From positions 121,191 through 185,190 of the forward strand of contig CACYHE010000003.1 of the NCBI GenBank assembly GCA_902774185.1: a stretch of 64,000 nucleotides of DNA, given 5' to 3'. The position numbers and the translations under genes are program-made. Source of the DNA: an uncultured Bacteroidales bacterium (GTDB taxonomy: Bacteria; Bacteroidota; Bacteroidia; Bacteroidales; Paludibacteraceae). This document shows positions 53,070 through 61,211 of this stretch, one piece after another (position 1 is the stretch's first letter; each line of letters opens with the position of its first letter). The notes under the pieces were generated by a model. The model ran no database searches, was not told where the DNA came from, and saw nothing but the letters and a program-made list of their open reading frames with translations.

Positions 53070-53864
53070 TTATTTTTTACGTATGTCGAAGGGCGCAAAG
53101 AAGAGGAACTTGGCGTCATTGGGGATCAATGCCATCCATTTCTCAATCTCTGCACGCGATGTTGTTTCGTTGTAGAACGGCCGCTCTTCTTTGGTAAATA
53201 CAAAGACGAGGCAGTTGGTTTCAAACGGAGCGTCCGTATCTTTGGTTACGGAGTACTCCCAATTATTATCAGTGGGGAAGACCACTTCTCTGTTTGCTCT
53301 CAGCAGGAAGGGATCCTCTATATAATTCGGATAAATCCGATATCCTTCGTTCGCATTGGCAAAGAGGAAAATCTTCAAATAACAATCTTTATACGGTTTC
53401 ACCTTACAGGTGATAGCGTCTCCGTCATAATAGACGGGGTTCAACCCTGTGATATCTGCCACAAAATCCGGGTCCGGCTCTTTGCCTTTCTTTACCGTTA
53501 CTTTCGCTTCGCAGTAAAAGATGGTCTCCACATTGCGGACATCTGATTTGTCTGTCCATTCCTTAAGAACAATGAACTCTACGATCTCACCGTCCAACTG
53601 GTTGATTGCTAAGGAATTGAAAGTCTCACCGCTGGAAGAAGACTCAACCTTATCCCAGATATTGACTTTAGTGTTCGATACTTTCTCCAATGCCGCACGA
53701 CGGGCGTCTTGACGAGCCAGTTCGGGTGCTTGGCGCCATTCAAGCGCCGAAGATGTATTAAGCACGGTGTACGAACCACGTACCTTAACGGTCTTCGTGC
53801 TCTCGTTATCAGCGAACGCGAAGACGGCAAATACTAATGAAATAAATAAACAGATTTTTCGCAT
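53070..53864 (-). CDS. Exported protein with LPP20/FlgT-like and DUF4384-like domains
   Basis: 264 residues. Signal peptide (1-18), an N-terminal LPP20/FlgT-like domain (about 24-125; TVKVRGSYTVL, ARQDARRAALEKVS) and a DUF4384-like beta-sandwich (about 135-245; DAITCKVKPYKDCYLKIFLFANANEGYRIYPN, LLRANREVVFP). DUF4384 domains often accompany caspase-like or kinase domains in exported proteins. It is fourth in the operon; a strong hairpin lies just upstream. Confidence 0.78.
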   Translation of the reverse strand: MRKICLFISLVFAVFAFADNESTKTVKVRGSYTVLNTSSALEWRQAPELARQDARRAALEKVSNTKVNIWDKVESSSSGETFNSLAINQLDGEIVEFIVLKEWTDKSDVRNVETIFYCEAKVTVKKGKEPDPDFVADITGLNPVYYDGDAITCKVKPYKDCYLKIFLFANANEGYRIYPNYIEDPFLLRANREVVFPTDNNWEYSVTKDTDAPFETNCLVFVFTKEERPFYNETTSRAEIEKWMALIPNDAKFLFFAPFDIRKK

Positions 53865-53874
53865 AGTGCAAAAA

Positions 53875-53912
53875 GGAATTGAGGTCGATAGTACCCACTA
53901 CCGACCTCAATG
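53875..53912 (-). terminator. Strong hairpin inside the caspase operon
   Basis: Minus strand TTGAGGTCGGTAGT pairs with ACTATCGACCTCAA around GGGT (14 bp, one G-U), followed by TTCCTTTTT. It sits between the third and fourth genes and may act as a partial terminator or mRNA stabiliser. Confidence 0.7.
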
Positions 53913-53921
53913 AATGATGAT

Positions 53922-54557
53922 TTATTCAGCGGTAACTTTGAAACCCTCACGTACGAATTCAGAGATACGCTCTGCGTTAGCACGAGCAAACTCAGACTCT
54001 TGGATAGCACGCTCCATAGCACGCATACGAGCTTTCGAAGCGGACTCCTCGTTTACGAGGTAATAGATCTTATAATCCAAACCACCGTCTTTCTTCTCGC
54101 GATAGAGACAAACGCTCTGTTTCAACTCACCTTGGAGCTCTGTAGCTACGCGGTTCTCGTAAGCTGCATAGAAATCATCAGGCGAACCCATGTCTTGTAT
54201 CAAAGCGCCACCTACTTCACTGGTGATACGACCTACGATCATAGTCTTAGCTTGGGTTGCATAAGAAGTAGCTGCATTGACAATAGCCCAACGTTGAGCT
54301 TGGTTGAGGGAGCGAACATTGGTCTGACCAACTACGTTAGCGATCAACTCCTGGTTGTTCTCATCCAGCATTTTTTGTTTGTGATAGAAGAAAGCCTCTT
54401 CCATGGTTCTGGAACCATCAATCTTCCAGCCTTCTTTTTTCATCTCTTTAGCAATCTTCTTGGATTGTTTCCAGATGGACTTGTCATTAGTCTTCGGTTG
54501 TGCCAGAGCACCGATTGCAACGATTACGGCCATTGCTACCATCATCAATTTTTTCAT
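53922..54557 (-). CDS. Exported protein of unknown function in the caspase operon
   Basis: 211 residues. Signal peptide (1-19), then a mostly helical protein with coiled-coil-like stretches (SIWKQSKKIAKEMKKEGWKIDG; ASKARMRAMERAIQESEFARANAERISEFVREGF). The beta segment YREKKDGGLDYKIYYLVN and the alternating alpha/beta order resemble LPP20-like lipoproteins, but there is no lipobox. Third gene of five, 42 bases after the caspase gene. No function can be assigned. Confidence 0.75.
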   Translation of the reverse strand: MKKLMMVAMAVIVAIGALAQPKTNDKSIWKQSKKIAKEMKKEGWKIDGSRTMEEAFFYHKQKMLDENNQELIANVVGQTNVRSLNQAQRWAIVNAATSYATQAKTMIVGRITSEVGGALIQDMGSPDDFYAAYENRVATELQGELKQSVCLYREKKDGGLDYKIYYLVNEESASKARMRAMERAIQESEFARANAERISEFVREGFKVTAE

Positions 54558-54599
54558 ACGAATTGAATTTTGGGGTTAGTAATAAAGTTAATTGTTGTC

Positions 54600-56264
54600 T
54601 TATTTAAGCGTCCATGTTTGCCATTCCTCACCGACCGTTGCGGAAGGAGTGACACAAGGAGTTTGTTTCTTTTTATTGATATCTGCGGATTTTTGACTCA
54701 CTTGTTTCGTAATGTAATCGCCTAAGGTCTTCAGATCCACATTACCTCTGGTTTCTTGAATCTTCTTAAGCAGGAAATACGTAAACATTCCGTGTTGTTG
54801 ATCTCTATGCGGATAAGCTGTCTCATCGCCTTGTGCGGCAGAGAAGACAACCATGTTTCCTCTCGGGATACCCGATTTTGCTTTGAGTGCCACACCGCGC
54901 GTACCGGAAGCTAACATACCTTGTTCGCGTTTGGATCCGGAGAAACATGCGTCCATGAAAACAGTAACCTTGGTTGCGGGAAGCGCACCGAGGCGTGCGT
55001 ACAAATCATCCAACTTCAGTCCCGAATTGACGTTTGTTCCGTTACCGTCCACAGGAAGCAGATAGGACGTCTTGTCCGCTTCATCAGGGATACCGTGACC
55101 GGCATAATATACGATGACTTGCGGATTCTCCTCTACATAGGTATGGGTCATCATATCCAACCAGTCTAAACCGTCGTTGATCTCATTCAGCGTAGCATTT
55201 GGCCGATAATCAATATGGTCTTTGTTTATACCGAGTGTACGAATGCAGTATTCACGGAATATCTGTCCGTCATTGATAGCGAAAGGCACCGCAGCTACCT
55301 GGCTATAGTGCTCGTTGGCTATGATTAGAGCGAAGGTGTTATTGTTATGCTTGCCTGTATTCGACGGAATATCAACATCTACATCCGAGAGAAGAGAAGC
55401 CTTTTGAATCTCCACCTCTTCATCCTGACGAGCAACGGTCAAAGAGATGGTACTACCTACGTATTTGTCAAATTGCAATGGGATAGCGGCATTTTTGGAA
55501 TAGCGCCCCTTGCTCTCGGAGAGGGCTATCTCAATGTTGGTGCCATCAGCTGCTTTCTGGTTGGCCATAAGGCTATATTCGTATGTCCGTTTCTCATTGG
55601 GACGCAGTGTGCCGATAGTCAAATGCTTCTCGGCGCCATCTGTCCAGTTGACGTTCTCAGGCAGGTTCAAATCAAGTTGCACATTCTCTGCTGTACCCTG
55701 ATCTGTGTTCTGCACGATGATCTGAAGGATAAACTCCTCACGACGCTTCAACTGACCGCCTTTGTTACCGGAAATTTTATAACTGGCTACTTCCACAAAA
55801 GGAGTCTTGATCTTATGCGTACCGATCTTCATGGATACAGGATCCGGACCATAACCGTTCGGCTCATCGATCTCCAACGACACTTGTATTTCACCGGTTT
55901 TGGTTCCGGCAGTCGCGTTGATAGGTACCTCGATAGTGCGACTTGTGTTCCGTTCAATAATCGGCAGGGGCATGTCTCGCAAAATCAAACCTTGCGTCGT
56001 ACCGGTAGCGGAAAGGTGCGCTACGCAGTTGTACGCATCACCACGACCGTCATTACGAATCTCAAACCGAATGTAACATTTCTCATTGGCATCGATAACG
56101 TCATTCTGGTCTTGATCCACAAACTTAGGTGTGCCCACGATAGTCAAACGGGGCGGAATAACCTCTTTCTCTATGTGAAAAGACATCGGTTTGCTTACAT
56201 TCGACTGCGCCGAAACGAGTCCTGCGAATGCCAAGCCTGCGAAGAGCGCTATATACTTTTTCAT
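54600..56264 (-). CDS. Exported CARDB-caspase-like peptidase (C14/metacaspase type)
   Basis: 554 residues. Signal peptide (1-19), one or two CARDB-type Ig-like domains (about 30-265; KCYIRFEIRNDGRGDAYNC, EFILQIIVQNTDQGTAENVQLDL), then a clan CD caspase-fold peptidase (about 310-554). The catalytic His is H390 in YYAGHG and the Cys is C440 in MDACFSG, 50 residues apart as in caspases and metacaspases. S1-pocket-type segments (FSAAQGDETAYPH) follow. The DACFSG form favours basic P1 residues, by analogy. It is second in the operon and probably periplasmic or at the cell surface. Confidence 0.9.
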   Translation of the reverse strand: MKKYIALFAGLAFAGLVSAQSNVSKPMSFHIEKEVIPPRLTIVGTPKFVDQDQNDVIDANEKCYIRFEIRNDGRGDAYNCVAHLSATGTTQGLILRDMPLPIIERNTSRTIEVPINATAGTKTGEIQVSLEIDEPNGYGPDPVSMKIGTHKIKTPFVEVASYKISGNKGGQLKRREEFILQIIVQNTDQGTAENVQLDLNLPENVNWTDGAEKHLTIGTLRPNEKRTYEYSLMANQKAADGTNIEIALSESKGRYSKNAAIPLQFDKYVGSTISLTVARQDEEVEIQKASLLSDVDVDIPSNTGKHNNNTFALIIANEHYSQVAAVPFAINDGQIFREYCIRTLGINKDHIDYRPNATLNEINDGLDWLDMMTHTYVEENPQVIVYYAGHGIPDEADKTSYLLPVDGNGTNVNSGLKLDDLYARLGALPATKVTVFMDACFSGSKREQGMLASGTRGVALKAKSGIPRGNMVVFSAAQGDETAYPHRDQQHGMFTYFLLKKIQETRGNVDLKTLGDYITKQVSQKSADINKKKQTPCVTPSATVGEEWQTWTLK

Positions 56265-56286
56265 AACTTAGATATATTTGTATCGT

Positions 56287-57537
56287 TTATAATAAGAACA
56301 ATGGAACAGCCAAACCTGCGGTACCTACCACTACGGCAATAGGAATACTTACACCGAACGTGATAGCGGCATTGCGGTTCAAATCATACATACATCCCAC
56401 ATTGAAACTCCACAAACCCCAATACGGCAACTCTTCACCAAAAGCCATGCGGATACCTGTCTCCATGGCAAAACCTCCGCTTTCCGGACCGTTCAGTTTG
56501 CCGTATCCGAAACCTTGATAAATCTGCAGGTCCGTTGCTACGTAATCCGGCGTGAGACGGAAGACAACATCGCCTAAAGCCGCCCAGTCTCTCTTGATAC
56601 CGTACAGGAACGTACCGCCGACACCGATATGACCCGGGATATAAGCAACCGATCCACCGAACATCCAGTCTCTTTGACTGAACGCATAACCCATCATGAA
56701 CTCAGTATAGATATGTGGGAAGTCCTCCTCCTCAATGATACCCAGACCGATCCAGCGGAACGGCATAAAGCTGAGTGAAGCATTGGGGATGAACGCCCCG
56801 TCCTGATAACGAAGCCCCAGACCGAAACTATACCAACCGAAGTTACTGATACCTTCGCCAAAACCGAAACGCATGGAAGCGTCGGCAGCCCAAGTGGTAT
56901 AACTCTCGGTGAAACGGTGCATCACACCACCACCGAACGACAGTTGCAAGCTAAGCGGACAATCGAAATCCGTCAAACGGAATGTCGGACCTGCTGTTAC
57001 AGAAAACTCCTGACCGTAGAAACCGTACATAGGTGCAACCTCAAAACCAAAACGCTTCGGGATCCACGAATAACGGAGACCTACATAATGCGATACACCA
57101 CTGTAGTTCTGCGCGCCCATCGCAGGAGTACTCAAACCATATACCGCCTCCAGATAATGGTCGGGATGGTCATCGTAACCGTAGTACCAGGTGTTGCCTT
57201 TCCGTTTGGTACGCTGATCGACACCAACCACCTTAAATCGTACGTTGTCTTGAATAAAACTACGTCCGAACTCCTCCAGCGGACTCCAAACAATCTGCTT
57301 GTCCGTACCACGCGACACTTTTTCGCCAACATCACCCGTCACCTGCTTCAACTCACGGAAGTTCTCCGACGATCCGGCTACATAGTAGATCGTGACATCA
57401 CACATCTTGTCCAAGTCATACGTGATGACGATATTCTTTTTGTCCTGACGAACTTGGACGTTCGATACGTGGTCTGCCGCCATAAGCGATACGGCAGAGA
57501 AGAGACAAATGAATAAATATAGTATTTTTCTTTTCAT
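56287..57537 (-). CDS. Outer-membrane-type beta-barrel protein with N-terminal Ig-like domain
   Basis: 416 residues. Signal peptide (1-20), an N-terminal fibronectin-III-like domain (about 22-105; VSNVQVRQDKKNIVITYDL, SSENFRELKQVTGDVG), then about twelve amphipathic strands rich in Gly/Tyr/Phe (YVGLRYSWIPKRFGFEVAPMYGFYG, GLGLRYQDGAFIPNASLSF) ending in a hydrophobic segment (AVPLFLL). Likely an outer-membrane barrel anchoring or exporting the caspase system. First gene, with its own promoter and leader hairpin. Confidence 0.75.
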   Translation of the reverse strand: MKRKILYLFICLFSAVSLMAADHVSNVQVRQDKKNIVITYDLDKMCDVTIYYVAGSSENFRELKQVTGDVGEKVSRGTDKQIVWSPLEEFGRSFIQDNVRFKVVGVDQRTKRKGNTWYYGYDDHPDHYLEAVYGLSTPAMGAQNYSGVSHYVGLRYSWIPKRFGFEVAPMYGFYGQEFSVTAGPTFRLTDFDCPLSLQLSFGGGVMHRFTESYTTWAADASMRFGFGEGISNFGWYSFGLGLRYQDGAFIPNASLSFMPFRWIGLGIIEEEDFPHIYTEFMMGYAFSQRDWMFGGSVAYIPGHIGVGGTFLYGIKRDWAALGDVVFRLTPDYVATDLQIYQGFGYGKLNGPESGGFAMETGIRMAFGEELPYWGLWSFNVGCMYDLNRNAAITFGVSIPIAVVVGTAGLAVPLFLL

Positions 57538-57566
57538 AATCTTTTTTGTTCTTTTCCCAAATAAAA

Positions 57567-57592
57567 CACCCGAACTATTTCTAATTCGGGTG
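57567..57592 (-). promoter_or_regulatory. 5' leader hairpin of the caspase operon
   Basis: CACCCGAA and TTCGGGTG pair around a 10-base loop immediately downstream of the -7 element, so the transcript begins with or inside the hairpin; TTTTATTT follows. Confidence 0.55.
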
Positions 57593-57624
57593 CAAAATTA
57601 AGTATTTTTTTTGGAATATGCAAA
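57593..57624 (-). promoter_or_regulatory. Caspase operon promoter
   Basis: Minus-strand TTTG (plus 57621-57624), 20 nt, TAATTTTG (plus 57593-57600). Confidence 0.8.
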
Positions 57625-57652
57625 TAAAATGTAATTTTTTATGCGTATTTCG

Positions 57653-58951
57653 TTATTTTGCGATTACTAAATAGTAATTTTTCTTACCTTTTTGGAATAA
57701 AAGGTACTTGTTATTGAGCAAAGCGGCATCGGTGAGCGGTGTCTGCGGATCGGTTAATTTCTCTTTATTGAGACTGAAACCGTTCGCCTGAATCATCTTA
57801 CGAGCCTCTCCTTTACTGGTGAAAATGTTCGTTTTTTCTGCTAATAAATCCAAAGGTCCGATACCGGCTTTCAGTTCTTCCAGCGAAATCTCATATTGCT
57901 CTACGCCGTTGAAGATATCCAGGAATGTTTCTTCGTCTAACGCGCGCAACGCGTCCGCGGTCGCGTTTCCGAATAATATATTAGATGCCTCTACGGCGGC
58001 GTTGTAATCCGCTTCGCTATGAACCATGCAGGTTACTTCTTTTGCCAGACGTTTCTGCAGAATACGCAAATGCGGTGCCTCTTCGTGCTCCTTGATCAGG
58101 GCCTCGATCTCTTCGCGTGTCAGACTCGTGAAGATCTTGATATAACGTTTTGCATCATCATCGCTCACGTTCATCCAGAACTGGTAGAACTTATACGGAC
58201 TTGTGTATTTGCGGCTCAACCAGATGTTTCCGCTCTCCGTCTTACCGAACTTACCGCCATCGGCCTTCGTGATTAGCGGACAAGTGAGCGCGAACGCCTC
58301 GTTACCGGTGATCTTCTTGATCAATTCCGTACCGGTCGTGATATTGCCCCATTGATCCGAACCGCCCATCTGCAACTTGCAGTTCTTATGCTCGTTCAGA
58401 TAGACGAAATCATATCCCTGCAGCAACTGGTACGTGAACTCGGTAAACGACATTCCCTGGCTGAACTCGCCGTTGAAACGCTTCTTCACGCTGTCCTTCG
58501 CCATCATATAGTTAACCGTGATGAGTTTACCGATGTTCCGTGCGAAATCCAAGAAGGTGTAATCCTTCATCCAATCGTAGTTGTTCACCAACTCAGCGGC
58601 GTTCGGTTCGTTTGAGTTAAAATCCAGAAAATGCTCCAACTGCTCACGGATACATTGTACGTTGTGACGCAGGGTCTCTTCGGTCAGCAGGTTACGCTCT
58701 GCACTCTTACCGCTCGGATCACCGATCATACCGGTCGCACCGCCTAACAATGCGATAGGCTTGTGACCACAGGCCTGCAGGTGACGCAGCATCATGATAC
58801 CGCAGAGGTGACCGATATGCAAACTGTCGGCTGTCGGGTCAATACCCACATAAGCGGTGGTCACTTCTTTCATCAATTGTTCCTCCGTACCCGGCATCAT
58901 ATCTTGCAACATGCCTCTCCAACGGAGCTCTTCTACAAAATTTTTAGTCAT
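57653..58951 (-). CDS. tyrS: Tyrosyl-tRNA synthetase
   Basis: 432 residues from ATG 58951 ([12 protein letters not shown]). HIGH motif [13 protein letters not shown] equivalent KFGKTESG, the tyrosine-binding YQLLQGYDF and GGSDQWGN, and a C-terminal S4 domain (about 355-432). Charges tRNA-Tyr. The frame is open upstream to 59176, but the promoter at 58992-59023 lies in it, so that part is not coding. Confidence 0.97.
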   Translation of the reverse strand: MTKNFVEELRWRGMLQDMMPGTEEQLMKEVTTAYVGIDPTADSLHIGHLCGIMMLRHLQACGHKPIALLGGATGMIGDPSGKSAERNLLTEETLRHNVQCIREQLEHFLDFNSNEPNAAELVNNYDWMKDYTFLDFARNIGKLITVNYMMAKDSVKKRFNGEFSQGMSFTEFTYQLLQGYDFVYLNEHKNCKLQMGGSDQWGNITTGTELIKKITGNEAFALTCPLITKADGGKFGKTESGNIWLSRKYTSPYKFYQFWMNVSDDDAKRYIKIFTSLTREEIEALIKEHEEAPHLRILQKRLAKEVTCMVHSEADYNAAVEASNILFGNATADALRALDEETFLDIFNGVEQYEISLEELKAGIGPLDLLAEKTNIFTSKGEARKMIQANGFSLNKEKLTDPQTPLTDAALLNNKYLLFQKGKKNYYLVIAK

Positions 58952-58978
58952 ATATTCGTTGTGTTTTATTCGTTCAAA

Positions 58979-59023
58979 ACCTTTGCGGGTGCAAAGGTAC
59001 GAAAAAAAAATGACATGTGCAAA
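58979..59023 (-). promoter_or_regulatory. tyrS promoter with overlapping inverted repeat
   Basis: Minus-strand TTTG (plus 59020-59023), 20 nt, TACCTTTG (plus 58992-58999). The -7 is half of ACCTTTGC-GGGT-GCAAAGGT (58979-58998), the arrangement also seen at recA. Confidence 0.75.
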
Positions 59024-59116
59024 TAAAAATAATGATAAAAAAAGAGTATATATACATAGTATATATACTGTATAAAAGGGTTTAAAAAAAGGCTTAATTC
59101 TGGAGTAACGTAAGCC

Positions 59117-59160
59117 TTGACTGTCGGTTGACTGTCGGTTGACCGTCGGCTGACCGTCGG
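59117..59160. repeat. Tandem 11-base repeat (GACTGTCGGTT units)
   Basis: Four units, TTGACTGTCGG twice then TTGACCGTCGG and CTGACCGTCGG. The remainder of the 349-base gap 58952-59300 holds the tyrS promoter, this repeat and the terminator at 59222; nothing else was seen. Confidence 0.85.
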
Positions 59161-59221
59161 GTTTGGTCCGGTCCAAGACCGTTCCGAGGTCGTTCCGATG
59201 ACGTTTTGGTGTATATGAAAA

Positions 59222-59245
59222 GCTGCACCTCGTGAGAGATGCAGC
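59222..59245 (-). terminator. Terminator of the three-lipoprotein unit
   Basis: GCTGCATCTC pairs with GAGGTGCAGC (one T-G) around TCAC, followed by UUUU on the minus strand, 56 bases after the last stop. Confidence 0.75.
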
Positions 59246-59300
59246 CCCTAAGTGAATAAAGTTTTAAAGTGTGTTTTTCATGGAGTCCTTTTTCAAAGAC

Positions 59301-59735
59301 TTATTTCTTCCAGTAGGTACCTATCGGATAACCGTTTTCGGAAGTGAGTTTGATGGTGTCACCTTTCAACTCATAGAAGACACGTTCGCTCTTGTGTGAC
59401 GAGCCGGTGTCCTGTTTGCCATCCTTGGTCTCATAGAAACCGCTTGTGTAAGCTAGGTCGATGTAGTGATCCGCTTCGTTGAGGGTGTAGGTACCATAGT
59501 CTACCTGACGCTCGGTACGTTGCGTGCGCGCCTGGTCAGCATAGATTTCCCAACCCCACTCGAAGTCGTCACCGTTTCCGAAGTAGAAATACTCGCGCAC
59601 AGGGGTTTCTCCGCGGTCATAATCGCAAACGAACTTCACACCTTTGATCGGGTGTTGCGGATCGTTGCTGTTACAAGCTGTGAATGCCAGTACACTTGCT
59701 ACAAGTGCGATAGCAAAAAATAAGAATTTTTTCAT
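59301..59735 (-). CDS. Small lipoprotein (third of paralogous-signal trio)
   Basis: 144 residues. Lipobox AFTAC after a signal peptide (MKKFLFFAIALVASVLAFTAC) almost the same as those of the two genes upstream. The mature part is a compact beta protein (VKFVCDYDRGETPVREYFYFG, YELKGDTIKLTSENG), lipocalin-like in size. No catalytic residues; function unknown. Ends the unit before a terminator. Confidence 0.8.
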   Translation of the reverse strand: MKKFLFFAIALVASVLAFTACNSNDPQHPIKGVKFVCDYDRGETPVREYFYFGNGDDFEWGWEIYADQARTQRTERQVDYGTYTLNEADHYIDLAYTSGFYETKDGKQDTGSSHKSERVFYELKGDTIKLTSENGYPIGTYWKK

Positions 59736-59824
59736 AAATTTAATAGATTAAATCTCTGGAGCTTCGGCTGCGTCGAGTTGCGTAAGCGAGCTTACACTAG
59801 ACTTGCACGAACCTTCATGTTGAT

Positions 59825-60262
59825 TTATTGTTTGGTAAATACTTCAGGCTCGTTTTGGTAATCCTCACCGTAGTTGCGGATGATGGTGAGTTTCTTACCG
59901 TCGATGGAGAACTTGATCTTCTCGTCGTAGCCTTCCCAACCGGTAATGTATTCGATTTCGCCGTTATGGTTCCAACCATGTTTGAGGAAATGCGCATTAA
60001 TGATGTCGCCATCGAGCTCGTACGTGCCTTCCAGCAGCATGATAGCAATAAAATCGGGGTTTTGAGGATTGTGTTGCTGACCGTGGAATGCAAAGTCCTT
60101 TTCACCAATGATGAGTGTTTGAGTCTCATAGTAACCGGACGCGTCTCTCTCGGTGTCTTTAGACCATGTGCCAACAAGTGCGCTGGCGCCGTTTTTCTCA
60201 CAAGATGTGAATACCATTGCACTGGCTACCAGTGCGATGGCAAAGATAAAGAATTTTTTCAT
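59825..60262 (-). CDS. Small lipocalin-like lipoprotein (second of trio)
   Basis: 145 residues. Lipobox VFTSC, then a lipocalin-like start (ALVGTWSKDTERDASGYYETQTLIIGEKDF) and beta strands (EYITGWEGYDEKIKFSIDGKKLTIIRNYG). DUF-type calycin domains of this kind are common Bacteroidetes lipoproteins of unknown ligand. Shares signal-peptide DNA with its neighbours. Confidence 0.82.
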   Translation of the reverse strand: MKKFFIFAIALVASAMVFTSCEKNGASALVGTWSKDTERDASGYYETQTLIIGEKDFAFHGQQHNPQNPDFIAIMLLEGTYELDGDIINAHFLKHGWNHNGEIEYITGWEGYDEKIKFSIDGKKLTIIRNYGEDYQNEPEVFTKQ

Positions 60263-60271
60263 ACTGATTTA

Positions 60272-60297
60272 TTGTTTGATGTTGTTTGACGGTGTTT
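60272..60297. repeat. Short TGTTTGATGT repeat
   Basis: TTTGATGTTGTTTGACGGTG between lipoprotein genes; same words as at 50624 and 51356. Confidence 0.7.
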
Positions 60298-61099
60298 ATT
60301 CTACGCGGGTGTAATATCTGTAGGACTCTTGGACGGAGCCGTCCCACTCCGATGTAGTCGTCTCGCCTACGTAGAACACCTGAGGCGTCAGAGAGGAGAT
60401 TTCTTCCCAACTGTAATCAGGAATCTGATCCGGTTTCTCATCGTATCCGTATGCGAACTTACCGTCTTTTATTGCCCACCAGCCGGTCTGGCTTGCGTAC
60501 TCTTTCTGCTCATCCATGTGGGCAAAGACGATGTTGGTTGCAACAAACGTGCCATCGGCTTTGAACTCCCAGTAGATCACACCCGGATCAGAGTGCTTCA
60601 TTACATCCACTTGGCTGGTTTGGGTTTCGGCATTGTAGTAGATGTGTTGATAGAAGTAGTACTGACATTTCCAAGTACCGACGAGGTTTTCAGCTGTTTT
60701 GGGCAATTCCTGTCCTTCCGCTTTGGGAACAATCGCGAAATAAATGTCGGCTTGCATCTCAGCGAAGTTTACGATAGCAAAATCTTTCTTGTAATTTTTG
60801 ATGGTCACAGCGATTCTTTCTCCATCTTCTCGTCCAAAAGAAAGTTGGTCACCTTCAATCCAATAATTAACCGTGTCGCTACCGTTGAAAATAGCTTGTT
60901 CGGTGTTCAGAACATCTATCACCAGGTGCGGCATATAATCTAATTTTCCTTCTACATAGGAACTATCCACACGCCAGGTTGTTCCGACTAACATAGCGGG
61001 AGTAACATCGGTTGAACCGCTGGGGTTGTTGCCGTCACAAGCGGTGAAAGTCAAAGCACTTGCTACAAGTGCGATGGCAAAGATAAAGAATTTTCTCAT
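60296..61099 (-). CDS. Two-domain lipocalin-like lipoprotein (first of trio)
   Basis: 267 residues from ATG 61099, matching the signal peptides of its paralogues; the frame further up adds non-signal residues. Lipobox TFTAC, then two calycin-like domains (about 35-125 beginning MLVGTTWRVD; about 137-265 beginning NLVGTWKCQY), a probable internal duplication. First gene of a three-gene unit controlled from 61141-61207. Confidence 0.83.
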   Translation of the reverse strand: MRKFFIFAIALVASALTFTACDGNNPSGSTDVTPAMLVGTTWRVDSSYVEGKLDYMPHLVIDVLNTEQAIFNGSDTVNYWIEGDQLSFGREDGERIAVTIKNYKKDFAIVNFAEMQADIYFAIVPKAEGQELPKTAENLVGTWKCQYYFYQHIYYNAETQTSQVDVMKHSDPGVIYWEFKADGTFVATNIVFAHMDEQKEYASQTGWWAIKDGKFAYGYDEKPDQIPDYSWEEISSLTPQVFYVGETTTSEWDGSVQESYRYYTRVE

Positions 61100-61140
61100 A
61101 ACGTTATACATTTTATGCGTTAAATATTCAAAACAGCGCA

Positions 61141-61148
61141 CAAAAGTA
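61141..61148 (-). promoter_or_regulatory. -7 element of the lipoprotein unit, without a good -33
   Basis: Minus-strand TACTTTTG (plus 61141-61148). At the position where -33 should lie (plus 61169-61172) there is no TTTG; instead the proximal direct repeat begins. This suggests activator dependence. Confidence 0.6.
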
Positions 61149-61168
61149 CTGCTTTTTTCTCAAAAAGC

Positions 61169-61207
61169 ACTCTCAAATCGTACAAATCTACTCTCAAATC
61201 GTACAAA
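61169..61207. promoter_or_regulatory. Two 18-bp perfect direct repeats, 21-bp period: candidate AraC-type operator
   Basis: ACTCTCAAATCGTACAAA at 61169-61186 and again at 61190-61207. The 21-bp period (two helical turns) is that of AraC-family operators. They end 4 bases from the stop of the AraC-type gene and abut the lipoprotein promoter. Confidence 0.65.
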
Positions 61208-61211
61208 AATG

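Noticed and set aside
54600-56264. Caspase protein as a CBASS or gasdermin-type defence effector
   Set aside because: All operon products have signal peptides and there is no nucleotide cyclase, gasdermin or sensor gene, so intracellular antiviral action is unlikely.
58952-59176. N-terminal extension of TyrS with a hydrophobic stretch
   Set aside because: It contains the tyrS promoter (58992-59023) and a tandem repeat, and normal TyrS begins at the ATG at 58951.
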